From the NCBI GenBank assembly GCA_019415925.1, contig DXYG01000088.1, positions 1 through 10,719 of the forward strand: a stretch of DNA of 10,719 bases, read 5' to 3'. Both the position numbers and the translations under genes were made by a program. Of this stretch, positions 1 through 5,963 are shown one piece after another. Below the pieces are notes generated by a model, which saw only the letters and a program-made list of their open reading frames with translations, was not told the DNA's origin and did not search any database. The stretch is from Clostridiales bacterium. GTDB lineage: Bacteria > Bacillota > Clostridia > Oscillospirales > Acutalibacteraceae. Every line of letters begins with the position of its first letter. Position 1 is the stretch's first letter.

Positions 1-2
1 GA

Positions 3-44
3 TATAATAATATTATTACGTATTTTATATAAAATTTCGGAGGA
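3..44 (+). promoter_or_regulatory. Possible -10 box and ribosome binding site for the first gene
   Basis: A TATAAT hexamer lies at 3-8 and a strong Shine-Dalgarno GGAGG at 40-44, five bases before the ATG at 50. The -35 box would lie left of the window, so the promoter cannot be verified. A second AT-rich -10-like string (TATATAAAAT) lies nearer the gene. The ribosome site is convincing; the promoter is only a suggestion. Confidence 0.35.
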
Positions 45-49
45 TAAAT

Positions 50-505
50 ATGTTAAAAAAGCCTGAAAACAAAACAAGAAAAAGATTAAGAATAACCCAG
101 TGCGTTCTTTTCCTTGCAGAGATTCTTTTCTGCACATTTACTTTTGTACAGATTCCTAACCCTGATTCAACTAAGCTCGGATTTTATGCCACTGTATTTG
201 ATATGCTCGGTTATCTCGGAGGACAATTCCCCGAAGGAGCGCAGGGTGAAGCATTCAATTCGGTACTGCCGTTATTTTTCGTCTTTCTTGTTATACCGAT
301 AGTCGGATTTTTCTTCTGCGCACTTGATAAGGAAAGAAACCTTAAGAATATCGTTTCAATTATATGCTGTTTGCTCGGCGTATTTTCAATTCTTACAATC
401 GTGTCTGTCAATTTTATTTCTTACGGCTCGTTGTTTGCTCTGCTTTTCTACCTCTTAATCAGCTTTATTACAGCATTTGCGATGATGGCAAGGCTTACGG
501 ATTGA
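50..505 (+). CDS. Small four-helix integral membrane protein of unknown function
   Basis: I do not recognise a family. The 151-residue protein starts with a basic, lysine/arginine-rich tail (residues 1-14). Four hydrophobic segments follow at roughly 15-34, 72-93, 101-122 and 124-146. Between the first and second is a polar loop of about 38 residues with several glycines and prolines. The basic N-terminus suggests it stays in the cytoplasm, so the loop would lie outside the cell. There is no signal peptidase site, catalytic motif or metal-binding cluster. The ATG at 50 is supported by GGAGG five bases upstream. It stands alone on its strand, ends at a strong terminator (524-561), and converges on the DUF2804 gene. 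Coding status is well supported by length, ribosome site and hydrophobicity pattern; function is open. Confidence 0.8.
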   Translation: MLKKPENKTRKRLRITQCVLFLAEILFCTFTFVQIPNPDSTKLGFYATVFDMLGYLGGQFPEGAQGEAFNSVLPLFFVFLVIPIVGFFFCALDKERNLKNIVSIICCLLGVFSILTIVSVNFISYGSLFALLFYLLISFITAFAMMARLTD

Positions 506-523
506 TTCAAACATTAATAAAAT

Positions 524-561
524 AAAAGGACTGTTTCATTTTGAAGTGAAACAGTCCTTTT
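524..561. terminator. Bidirectional intrinsic terminator
   Basis: A perfect 15-bp stem (524-538 pairing with 547-561) closes an 8-base loop. The stem begins with AAAA and ends with TTTT, so both strands read as a GC-containing hairpin followed by a U-run. It lies between the converging membrane-protein gene and DUF2804 gene, 19 bases after the first stop and 16 before the second, and can end transcription from both sides. Confidence 0.9.
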
Positions 562-577
562 ATGTATATGGTATTTG

Positions 578-1585
578 TTAGAATTCAGTAAAAATCATAT
601 GCGCCTGTGCGTTGTCAAGAACAAGCGGCTTGTCATAGTCAACACGTTTTATCTGCCCGTAAAGCCTGCCGAAAACAACCGTTGTTTTGTCCATAACGGC
701 AGCCATTGGCTCACCCTTAACCGTAAAAGGCTTAAACGTGATATCTACAGCCGAAATTCCGGCTGTAAAGAACCATGGTCTGTCAAGCCTGCCATTTGTG
801 CCCTTAACGTTAATCTGCGACAGCTTTTCAAGCTTTCCGCCGATGAAAAAGCAGTTTTCGTTGCCGTAACGGTTGTCACCGACTCTGCTTGCAAGGCAGA
901 GTGAAAAACGTTTGCCGTCGATTATGCAGTCTGCACCTAATCTTTGGTAATCGTGTTTTCTCGGCTTAAAAAATCGTGTCCAGTCAAAGTAAGCTCTTGT
1001 GTTATTTTCATTTAAAGAATATTCAAGTCCTCCTACTCTGATAACTCCGCTTGCAATAAACTTAGGTACAAATCTTTTGAGATAAAAATATTTTCTGTCA
1101 CGCTCAAACGGTGCTAATTCGTTAAGGCTTTCGCCGTTAACCTTTTTAAGAGTGATGTTGAAGTAAAGGTTTTTGAGTCCGCCGAAGTCAATAAAATCAC
1201 ATTTAAGAAATCTTCCGTCGGTAGTGTTTGTAAGCTGAAGCTGAATACGCTTGTCGGTATAGAGCAGCTCACCCTTGTTGCCTGATTCGGGAAGTTCATT
1301 TTTAAACAGAACAAATTTCTTGATAACGCAGTCGCTGATAACTCCGCCTCTTTTAAGGTCGGCAACGGCAATTTTTATAGCGAACTCCATTCCGTAGTTC
1401 TCAACCGAGAGATAGAGCGAAACCTCGCCGTTGTTGATAAAGTAGCAGTCGCTCTCACCGTGCTTTCCTGAGGTTTTGCTCATATTGCTGTTGTATTCAA
1501 AAACAGATTGTCTTGCCCAGCCTGCGTTAAAAACCTCTCCGTTTTCCTCAAAAACAGCACAATTTTCTTTGATTTCACGCTGCAA
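578..1585 (-). CDS. DUF2804 family protein
   Basis: This 335-residue protein has the layout of the DUF2804 family, whose biochemical role is unknown. Family-like features are an N-terminal GWARQSVFEYN block (residues 22-32), a DWTR motif (201-204) and a C-terminal RYGNENCFFIGGK block (239-251) within alternating beta-strand sequence. Length fits the family. There are no membrane segments or signal peptide, so it is probably cytoplasmic. The start is a TTG at 1583-1585, supported by GGAG nine bases upstream on the minus strand; no better ATG lies near. It is a single-gene unit with its own promoter (1628-1656), diverging from the lipoprotein gene. The assignment is by recalled family resemblance, not a database search. 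Confidence 0.75.
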   Translation of the reverse strand: MQREIKENCAVFEENGEVFNAGWARQSVFEYNSNMSKTSGKHGESDCYFINNGEVSLYLSVENYGMEFAIKIAVADLKRGGVISDCVIKKFVLFKNELPESGNKGELLYTDKRIQLQLTNTTDGRFLKCDFIDFGGLKNLYFNITLKKVNGESLNELAPFERDRKYFYLKRFVPKFIASGVIRVGGLEYSLNENNTRAYFDWTRFFKPRKHDYQRLGADCIIDGKRFSLCLASRVGDNRYGNENCFFIGGKLEKLSQINVKGTNGRLDRPWFFTAGISAVDITFKPFTVKGEPMAAVMDKTTVVFGRLYGQIKRVDYDKPLVLDNAQAHMIFTEF

Positions 1586-1627
1586 AATACTTCACTCCGT
1601 TTCGAAAATCCAAATTAATCCATTATT

Positions 1628-1656
1628 ACTATAGCAGATGTTATTATGCTATTCAA
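1628..1656 (-). promoter_or_regulatory. Promoter of the DUF2804 gene
   Basis: Read on the minus strand, a TTGAAT -35 box (1651-1656) is followed after exactly 17 bases by TATAGT (1628-1633). TG one base upstream of the -10 makes it an extended -10 element. The start of transcription would fall near 1621, about 36 bases before the TTG start codon. It fits a housekeeping sigma-A promoter. Confidence 0.7.
1631..1652. promoter_or_regulatory. Operator-like dyad across the DUF2804 promoter spacer
   Basis: A perfect 6-bp inverted repeat, ATAGCA (1631-1636) and TGCTAT (1647-1652), with a 10-base gap, spans the whole spacer between the -10 and -35 boxes. The same half-site occurs in the ketosynthase promoter (7131-7151) in the opposite orientation. 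Part of the match is forced by the extended -10 sequence, so it may be chance. Confidence 0.3.
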
Positions 1657-1714
1657 GAATTATAACAAAACTGTAAAGGGGTAATAAAGAATTTTAAATT
1701 TTAATATATTTACT

Positions 1715-1743
1715 TTGAAAGCAATTTCAACAACAAGTATATT
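1715..1743 (+). promoter_or_regulatory. Promoter of the lipoprotein gene
   Basis: TTGAAA (1715-1720) and TATATT (1738-1743) are separated by exactly 17 bases. The transcript would begin near 1750, just before the GGGTGAG ribosome site at 1751-1757, giving an unusually short leader of about 12 bases. An AT-rich run upstream (1691-1712) could act as an UP element. Confidence 0.55.
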
Positions 1744-1761
1744 CCGATTCGGGTGAGAATT

Positions 1762-2109
1762 TTGAAAAAAATAGTCGCAGTTATATTAATTTCCATATGT
1801 TTTGTTTTTTCTTCTTGCACAACCGATACCTCAGGCTACGTAAATGAGCTTGTTTCGTCAAAATGGGAAGCAAAGCTTGAGGGAGGAGCAGAAGTAAACC
1901 TCGAATTTAGCGAAGACAGTGCAGTGTTTAAAATTAGTAATTCAGGCAAAAGTACGGAAATAAAGGGAAGTTACATAGCAGATGAAAATTCTTTTGTAAT
2001 TTTTATGCCGGAGGTAGCGCAGAATTATACATTCGGTTACACGCCAAAGGGTGATACGCTTGATCTTTCATACAATAAAAATACGATTACTTTGAATAAA
2101 ATTAAATAA
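1762..2109 (+). CDS. Small secreted lipoprotein of unknown function
   Basis: The product is a 115-residue lipoprotein precursor. A lysine pair is followed by a hydrophobic stretch (residues 4-16) and a lipobox-like FSSC with the acylated cysteine at residue 19, so the mature protein should be anchored outside the membrane. The mature part (about 97 residues) is rich in short polar beta-strand patterns, with a conserved-looking tryptophan early (SSKWEAKL) and repeated turns such as GSY and GDT. This suggests a small beta-barrel or lipocalin-like domain, which is inference. I prefer the TTG at 1762 because GGGTGAG lies just upstream, as at xth and sigK. An in-frame GTG at 1753 would add three residues and has no good ribosome site. 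It has its own promoter and converges on sigK across a repeat-rich gap. Confidence 0.75.
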   Translation: MKKIVAVILISICFVFSSCTTDTSGYVNELVSSKWEAKLEGGAEVNLEFSEDSAVFKISNSGKSTEIKGSYIADENSFVIFMPEVAQNYTFGYTPKGDTLDLSYNKNTITLNKIK

Positions 2110-2176
2110 ATAAGCGTAGTACTCTGTTAAAACTAAATGTATGCATTTGTAAAAAATATTGCTGTCCTCTATTTTC

Positions 2177-2254
2177 GTAGGGAACGACCCCTGTGTCGTT
2201 CCTAACTGACATTCAGCTAACTTATATAGGAACGACACAGGGGTCGTTCCCTAC
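2177..2254. repeat. 28-bp perfect inverted repeat with self-palindromic arms
   Basis: The left arm (2177-2204) and right arm (2227-2254) are exact reverse complements over 28 bases, with a 22-base spacer. Each arm is itself a hairpin of 8-bp stems, GGAACGAC/GTCGTTCC. The 6-base loop is CCCTGT in the left arm and ACAGGG in the right. The pair can therefore fold as one long hairpin or as two short hairpins with complementary loops. It lies between two converging genes and has no U-run, so it is not a standard intrinsic terminator. It resembles the GTAG-flanked palindromic repeats that I recall from clostridial gut genomes. Confidence 0.9.
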
Positions 2255-2296
2255 AATTGTTCATATGATATGTGTATTTTTAGAATTAACACTGTA

Positions 2297-2323
2297 GTAG
2301 GGGCGACCCTGAGTGGTCGCCCG
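2297..2323. repeat. Third, diverged copy of the palindromic repeat
   Basis: GTAG is followed by an 8-bp stem GGGCGACC/GGTCGCCC (2301-2308, 2315-2322) around a 6-base loop, CTGAGT. The flank, stem length and loop length match the arms of the repeat at 2177-2254. The stem differs by changes that preserve pairing, so it appears to be the same element class. It ends 17 bases beyond the sigK stop codon. Confidence 0.8.
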
Positions 2324-2339
2324 TCAATATGATATGAAA

Positions 2340-3035
2340 TCACAAATTAGAACTGCTGTTAAAACGCTTTTTCAGAATTTTCAGCGCACGTGTTTCAATC
2401 CTGCTCACATACGACCTTGAAATATTAAGGAGCTTTGCAACATTTTTCTGCGTCATCGGCTCATTTCCGTCCAGTCCGTATCGAAGAATTATTATTTTTT
2501 TCTCACGCTCGTCAAGTTCCTCGTTGATATATTGTCCAAGCTTTCTGCTGTTGAATTTTAGATCGAGTGTGTCAATTATATTGTCGTCTACCGCCATAAT
2601 GTCGAGAAGCGTAAGCGGATTTCCGTCCTTGTCGGTGTCAATCGTTTCATTCAGCGAAATATCCTGTGCACTCTTTTTGGCGTTGCGAAAATGCATCAGG
2701 ATTTCGTTCTCAATGCACCTGCTTGCGTATGAGCTAAGACGTATATTTTTGTTCATATCATATGTGTCAACAGCCTTGATAAGTCCTATTGTTCCGATTG
2801 AAACAAGGTCGTCCTGTTCGCTATGCGCTCCGTAGTATTTTTTTATAATGTGCGCAACAAGTCTAAGGTTGTGCTCAACAAGCTTGTTTCTTGCTTCTTT
2901 GTCGCCGTTTGCACATCGTTCAAGATAGATTTTTTCCTGCTTTTCCGAAAGCGGTTTCGGAAACGACCCTCCGCCGCAGACGTGAAGAATGAAAAAGCAA
3001 ATGTATTGTCCGAGAAAGCTGAGTATTTCAAACAA
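2340..3035 (-). CDS. sigK: RNA polymerase sporulation sigma factor SigK (pro-SigK)
   Basis: This is the late mother-cell sporulation sigma factor, which directs RNA polymerase to coat and spore-maturation genes. The 231-residue product matches the family along its length. It has region 2 with EHNLRLVAHIIKKYY (residues 54-68) and CIENEILMHFR (107-117), then region 4 with a helix-turn-helix ending in NISRSYVSRIETRAL (204-218). A hydrophobic stretch at 1-20 before GGGSFPKPLS looks like the inhibitory pro-sequence removed by the SpoIVFB protease. The gene is continuous, without the skin-type insertion that splits it in Bacillus subtilis. The start is a TTG at 3033-3035 behind GGTGGTGAT; the hydrophobic leader it includes argues for this start. 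It diverges from xth and has no U-run terminator downstream, only the palindromic repeats. Confidence 0.92.
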   Translation of the reverse strand: MFEILSFLGQYICFFILHVCGGGSFPKPLSEKQEKIYLERCANGDKEARNKLVEHNLRLVAHIIKKYYGAHSEQDDLVSIGTIGLIKAVDTYDMNKNIRLSSYASRCIENEILMHFRNAKKSAQDISLNETIDTDKDGNPLTLLDIMAVDDNIIDTLDLKFNSRKLGQYINEELDEREKKIIILRYGLDGNEPMTQKNVAKLLNISRSYVSRIETRALKILKKRFNSSSNL

Positions 3036-3049
3036 ATTATCACCACCGA

Positions 3050-3070
3050 AATATTATGTTAAATAATATT
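3050..3070. promoter_or_regulatory. Perfect 8-bp dyad just upstream of sigK
   Basis: AATATTAT (3050-3057) and ATAATATT (3063-3070) form a perfect inverted repeat with the 5-base centre GTTAA. It sits immediately upstream of the sigK ribosome site. On the minus strand it contains CATAATAT, which is close to the SigE -10 consensus (CATACAAT), but no matching -35 box lies at the right distance. It could be an operator or a weak leader hairpin. The base composition is AT-only apart from the centre, so chance is possible. Confidence 0.4.
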
Positions 3071-3092
3071 CCGATTTAGCCTGAAATTTGCC

Positions 3093-3121
3093 TGTACAAA
3101 AAGCTCAAAATGCATTATACT
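3093..3121 (+). promoter_or_regulatory. Promoter of xth
   Basis: TGTACA (3093-3098) is followed after 17 bases by TATACT (3116-3121), a moderate sigma-A match. Transcription would begin near 3128, about 28 bases before the ATG. A further TATACATA string overlaps the -10. The ribosome site GGGTGAT lies at 3145-3151. Confidence 0.5.
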
Positions 3122-3155
3122 ATACATATAAACAAAATTAAAATCGGGTGATAAT

Positions 3156-3914
3156 ATGAAAAAATTTATATCATGGAACGTTAACGGACTTCGTGCCTGC
3201 GTAACAAAGGGCTTTCTTGACTTTTTTAAAGAGATTGACGCTGATATTTTCTGTATTCAGGAAACCAAGCTTCAGCAGGGCCAGATTGACATTGACCTTG
3301 ACGGGTACTATCAGTACTGGAACTATGCTGAGAAGAAGGGTTATTCGGGTACTGCACTGTTTACAAAGCAGGAACCTTTGTCGGTTACTTACGGAATAGG
3401 AATTGAACAGCACGATAAAGAGGGCAGAGTAATTACGGCAGAATTTGATAATTTCTACTTCGTAACCTGCTACACTCCGAATTCGCAGAATGAGCTTAAA
3501 AGGCTTGATTACAGAATGGAGTGGGAGGACGCTTTCAGAGCATATCTGCTGGAACTTAACAGCAAAAAGCCTGTGATAATGTGCGGAGATTTGAATGTGG
3601 CTCACAAGGAAATCGATTTGAAAAATCCAAAGACAAATCGCAAAAATGCAGGCTTTACGGACGAAGAAAGAGAAAAAATGACCGCTCTCCTCGAAAGCGG
3701 CTTTACCGATACATACCGCTTCTTCAATCCCGATAAACAGGGCGTTTATTCGTGGTGGTCGTACCGATTTAAGGCAAGAGAAAAGAACGCAGGCTGGCGT
3801 ATTGATTATTTTATCACTTCATCATCGCTTGATGATAAGCTTAAAAGTGCCGACATTCACACCGAAATTTTCGGCTCAGACCACTGTCCTGTTGAGCTTA
3901 TTGCCGATGTTTAA
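3156..3914 (+). CDS. xth: Exodeoxyribonuclease III (AP endonuclease)
   Basis: This cytoplasmic DNA-repair enzyme cuts DNA at abasic sites and removes 3' blocking groups in base excision repair. The 252-residue protein is a full-length member of the ExoIII/ExoA branch of the EEP metallohydrolase fold. Visible active-site motifs, in order, are SWNVNGLRA (N8), QETKLQ (metal ligand E36), TCYTPNS (104-110), CGDLNVAH (D145, N147), WRIDYF (D217) and SDHCPV (D242 and catalytic H243). All key residues are present. The ATG follows GGGTGAT with four bases between. The gene diverges from sigK with a 120-base shared spacer. No strong terminator follows it, so some transcripts may run into the carD leader. 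The symbol exoA is also used in Firmicutes. Confidence 0.96.
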   Translation: MKKFISWNVNGLRACVTKGFLDFFKEIDADIFCIQETKLQQGQIDIDLDGYYQYWNYAEKKGYSGTALFTKQEPLSVTYGIGIEQHDKEGRVITAEFDNFYFVTCYTPNSQNELKRLDYRMEWEDAFRAYLLELNSKKPVIMCGDLNVAHKEIDLKNPKTNRKNAGFTDEEREKMTALLESGFTDTYRFFNPDKQGVYSWWSYRFKAREKNAGWRIDYFITSSSLDDKLKSADIHTEIFGSDHCPVELIADV

Positions 3915-3960
3915 GCTGTTTGCACAAGCTAAACAGGCTGAAATTTTGGATAAATTGCCT

Positions 3961-3990
3961 ATGACAAATCCTGACAAGTTGTGGTATAAT
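3961..3990 (+). promoter_or_regulatory. Promoter of the CarD-family gene
   Basis: ATGACA (3961-3966), 18 bases, then a consensus TATAAT (3985-3990) with TG one base upstream (3982-3983), an extended -10. The predicted start of transcription near 3997 leaves a leader of about 79 bases before the ATG at 4076. Confidence 0.75.
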
Positions 3991-4011
3991 GTAAATAAAA
4001 TAAATCAACGT

Positions 4012-4055
4012 GCGGTTTGTTTTCAGACGTAAGTCCTGTTGACAAGCCGCTTTTT
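4012..4055 (+). terminator. Terminator-like hairpin inside the carD leader
   Basis: GCGGTTTGT (4012-4020) pairs with ACAAGCCGC (4042-4050), eight Watson-Crick pairs plus one U-G, and is followed directly by TTTTT (4051-4055). The 21-base loop can fold further: CAGAC and GTCCTG pair around a GTAA tetraloop. It lies after the carD promoter and 20 bases before the start codon. It may therefore act as an attenuator, or end a short RNA of about 60 bases. Alternatively it ends read-through from xth. Confidence 0.55.
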
Positions 4056-4075
4056 AGTTTCGCAGGGGGTAAGTC

Positions 4076-4582
4076 ATGGATAAATTTATAAAAGGGGAAA
4101 AGGTGCTTTACAGCGTAAACGGCGTTTGTGAAATAACCGATATCACAGAAAAGGTTTTCGGCAAAACAGTTATGCGCTACTACGTTTTAAAGCCGATTTC
4201 CAACGGTGAGGCAACACTGTTTGTACCCGTAAATAACGAAAATCTCGTAAGAAAAATGAAAAAACTTATGACTCAGCCTCAACTTGACGAAGTTTTAGAC
4301 GACGTGTCATCAAAGGAAGTTGAGTGGAACAGCAACGAGGTTGTAAGAAAAGAAGAATTCAGAAATACAATTTCATTTGGTAATATAGGTGAGATTCTTG
4401 TTTTGCTCAAATCAATCTGGCTGCACAGAAGAACTCAGAACAGCAAGGGAAGAAAGCTCCACATTTCCGATGAAATGTTCCTTCGTGAAGCAGAAAAGAT
4501 AATTAAAGAGGAAATCTCAACCGTAATCGGAGTTGAACAGGACGAGGTTATACCGTATATCAAGAATAAAATTCTAATATAG
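4076..4582 (+). CDS. CarD/CdnL-family RNA polymerase-binding regulator
   Basis: The 168-residue protein has the two-part CarD/CdnL layout. An N-terminal RNA polymerase-interacting domain (about 3-60) opens with FIKGEKVLYSVNGVCEI and contains RYYVLKP; it resembles the Mfd polymerase-binding domain. A helical, charged C-terminal part follows (about 65-165). In the family this part contacts the upstream edge of the promoter bubble through a conserved tryptophan; W84 here is a plausible equivalent. Known members stabilise the open complex, often at rRNA promoters. The length is normal for small CarD proteins and there is no extra DNA-binding domain. The ATG at 4076 follows a strong GGGGG (4065-4069). 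It is a single-gene unit with its own promoter and a leader hairpin that could attenuate it. Two terminators follow. Confidence 0.88.
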   Translation: MDKFIKGEKVLYSVNGVCEITDITEKVFGKTVMRYYVLKPISNGEATLFVPVNNENLVRKMKKLMTQPQLDEVLDDVSSKEVEWNSNEVVRKEEFRNTISFGNIGEILVLLKSIWLHRRTQNSKGRKLHISDEMFLREAEKIIKEEISTVIGVEQDEVIPYIKNKILI

Positions 4583-4591
4583 AATTAAATT

Positions 4592-4617
4592 AAAGGGCGT
4601 CAAACGGCGTCCTTTTT
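4592..4617 (+). terminator. Intrinsic terminator of the CarD-family gene
   Basis: GGGCGTC (4595-4601) pairs with GGCGTCC (4606-4612) using two G-U pairs around an AAAC loop. It is preceded by AAA and followed by TTTTT (4613-4617). It starts 10 bases after the stop codon. It is of moderate strength and is backed up by the next hairpin. Confidence 0.7.
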
Positions 4618-4648
4618 CAATTGATTCGAGAAGAATTATCATTCATAC

Positions 4649-4679
4649 AAAAAGCTGCCCTGAAAAGGACAGCTTTTTT
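4649..4679. terminator. Bidirectional terminator between carD and the alcohol dehydrogenase
   Basis: AAAAAGCTG (4649-4657) pairs with CAGCTTTTT (4670-4678). The stem continues with two more pairs after one mismatch, around a TGAAAA loop. U-runs occur on both strands, so it can end transcripts from the CarD-family gene (+) and from the dehydrogenase (-), which stops at 4729. Confidence 0.85.
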
Positions 4680-4728
4680 GAAAATTTAAAGAAAAGATGA
4701 CAAAATGAAAAATTACAAAAATCAAAAA

Positions 4729-5940
4729 TCAGAAATCAATTTCTAAATCGTAGTAGCAAGCCTTAAGGAGCTTTTCCATTTCTTCCTGACTTGGCTGACG
4801 GGGGTTAGAGCCTGTGCAAGCGTCGCCGATAGCGTTCTTAGCAGTTTCGGGAAGCTTATCCATAAACTCTTTCTCGTCAATAATGCTTTCGTCAGCTTTA
4901 ACACCGCCCTGACCGTAGTTCTTGATAGCCTGCGGAATGTCAAGCTGGTCGTTCATACTGCGAAGCTCAGCGATAAGTGCGTCAACAAGCTCCTCTGTTG
5001 TGTCACCCTTAAGGTCGATGAATTTAGCAATGCGTGCATAACGCTCTGCTGCTGTAGCGTCCTTTGAGTTGAACTTGATAACCTTGGGAAGATACATAGC
5101 GTTAGCACAGCCGTGAATGATATGACCGCCCGAGAAAGCAGCGCCTGTCTTATGAGCCATTGAGTGAACAATACCAAGCAGAGCATTTGAGAATGCCATA
5201 CCTGCAAGGCACTGTGCGTCGTGCATCTTGCTACGGCAAGCCATATCTCCGTCGTACGACTTCTTGAGGTTGTCGTGAATCATCTTGATAGCGTGGAGTG
5301 CAAGAGCGTCAGTATATTCACAGTTAAGTGTGGAAACAAATGCCTCAATTGCGTGAGTCATAGCGTCCATACCTGTGTGAGCAGTAAGCTTTTTGGGCAT
5401 AGTTTCTGCAAGTGCAGGGTCAACGATAGCAACATCGGGAGTGATGTTGAAGTCAGCAAGCGGATATTTGATACCCTTTGAATAGTCAGTAATTACCGAG
5501 AAAGCCGTAACCTCTGTAGCAGTACCCGAGGTTGACGGGATAGCACAGAATTTAGCCTTTGTTCTGAGCTTGGGGAAGTTGAACGGTGTAATCAAATCCT
5601 CAAAGGTTGTTTCGGGATATTCATAGAATGCCCACATAGCCTTTGCAGCGTCAATCGGTGAACCGCCGCCCATTGCAACAATCCAGTCAGGCTGGAATTC
5701 CTGCATAGCAGCAGCACCCTTCATTACTGTTTCAACTGAGGGGTCCGGCTCAACGCCTTCAAAAAGCTGAACCTCCATACCTGCTTCTTTTAAGTATTCA
5801 ACAGCTTTATCAAGAAAACCAAAGCGTTTCATTGAACCGCCGCCAACAACAACAATTGCCTTTTTACCCTCTAAATTTTTAAGACTTGAGAGTGCATCTT
5901 CACCGTGATAGAGGTCACGGGGTAAAGTGAATCTGTACAT
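4729..5940 (-). CDS. Iron-containing (group III) alcohol dehydrogenase
   Basis: This cytoplasmic NAD(P)-dependent oxidoreductase interconverts an alcohol and an aldehyde or ketone. In fermenting Clostridia the usual direction is aldehyde reduction that regenerates NAD. The 403-residue length fits the family. The nucleotide-binding part has GGGSPIDAAK (91-100) and PSTSGTATEV (135-144). The metal site is complete: D192 and H196 in MDAMTH, H259 in VHSMAH and H273 in GGHIIHG, with spacing as in FucO. The start is the ATG at 5938-5940, with GGAGGAG six bases upstream; an in-frame upstream extension of 11 codons reads through that ribosome site and is rejected. It has its own promoter and an operator-like dyad at the transcript start. 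The LysR gene lies upstream on the same strand. Substrate is not readable; butanol- or propanediol-type roles are possible. Confidence 0.93.
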   Translation of the reverse strand: MYRFTLPRDLYHGEDALSSLKNLEGKKAIVVVGGGSMKRFGFLDKAVEYLKEAGMEVQLFEGVEPDPSVETVMKGAAAMQEFQPDWIVAMGGGSPIDAAKAMWAFYEYPETTFEDLITPFNFPKLRTKAKFCAIPSTSGTATEVTAFSVITDYSKGIKYPLADFNITPDVAIVDPALAETMPKKLTAHTGMDAMTHAIEAFVSTLNCEYTDALALHAIKMIHDNLKKSYDGDMACRSKMHDAQCLAGMAFSNALLGIVHSMAHKTGAAFSGGHIIHGCANAMYLPKVIKFNSKDATAAERYARIAKFIDLKGDTTEELVDALIAELRSMNDQLDIPQAIKNYGQGGVKADESIIDEKEFMDKLPETAKNAIGDACTGSNPRQPSQEEMEKLLKACYYDLEIDF

Positions 5941-5963
5941 TATAATCTCCTCCAATATAAGAA

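Noticed and set aside
575..904. Plus-strand open frame inside the DUF2804 gene.
   Set aside because: It is antisense to a better-supported gene, with no ribosome site and no recognisable protein.
2177..2254. CRISPR repeat or toxin-antitoxin-type operator.
   Set aside because: There are only two arms plus one diverged hairpin, no regular spacers, and no cas or toxin genes nearby.
2301..2322. Intrinsic terminator for sigK.
   Set aside because: The hairpin is stable, but the minus strand continues with CTACTAC instead of a U-run.
3051..3058. SigE-dependent promoter of sigK based on CATAATAT.
   Set aside because: No SigE-like -35 box is present about 14 bases upstream, so the -10 resemblance alone is not enough.
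3914..3945. Bulged hairpin after xth (AGCTGTTT with AAACAGGCT) as a terminator.
   Set aside because: The stem has a bulge and competing pairings, and the following GAAATTTTGG has no clean U-run.
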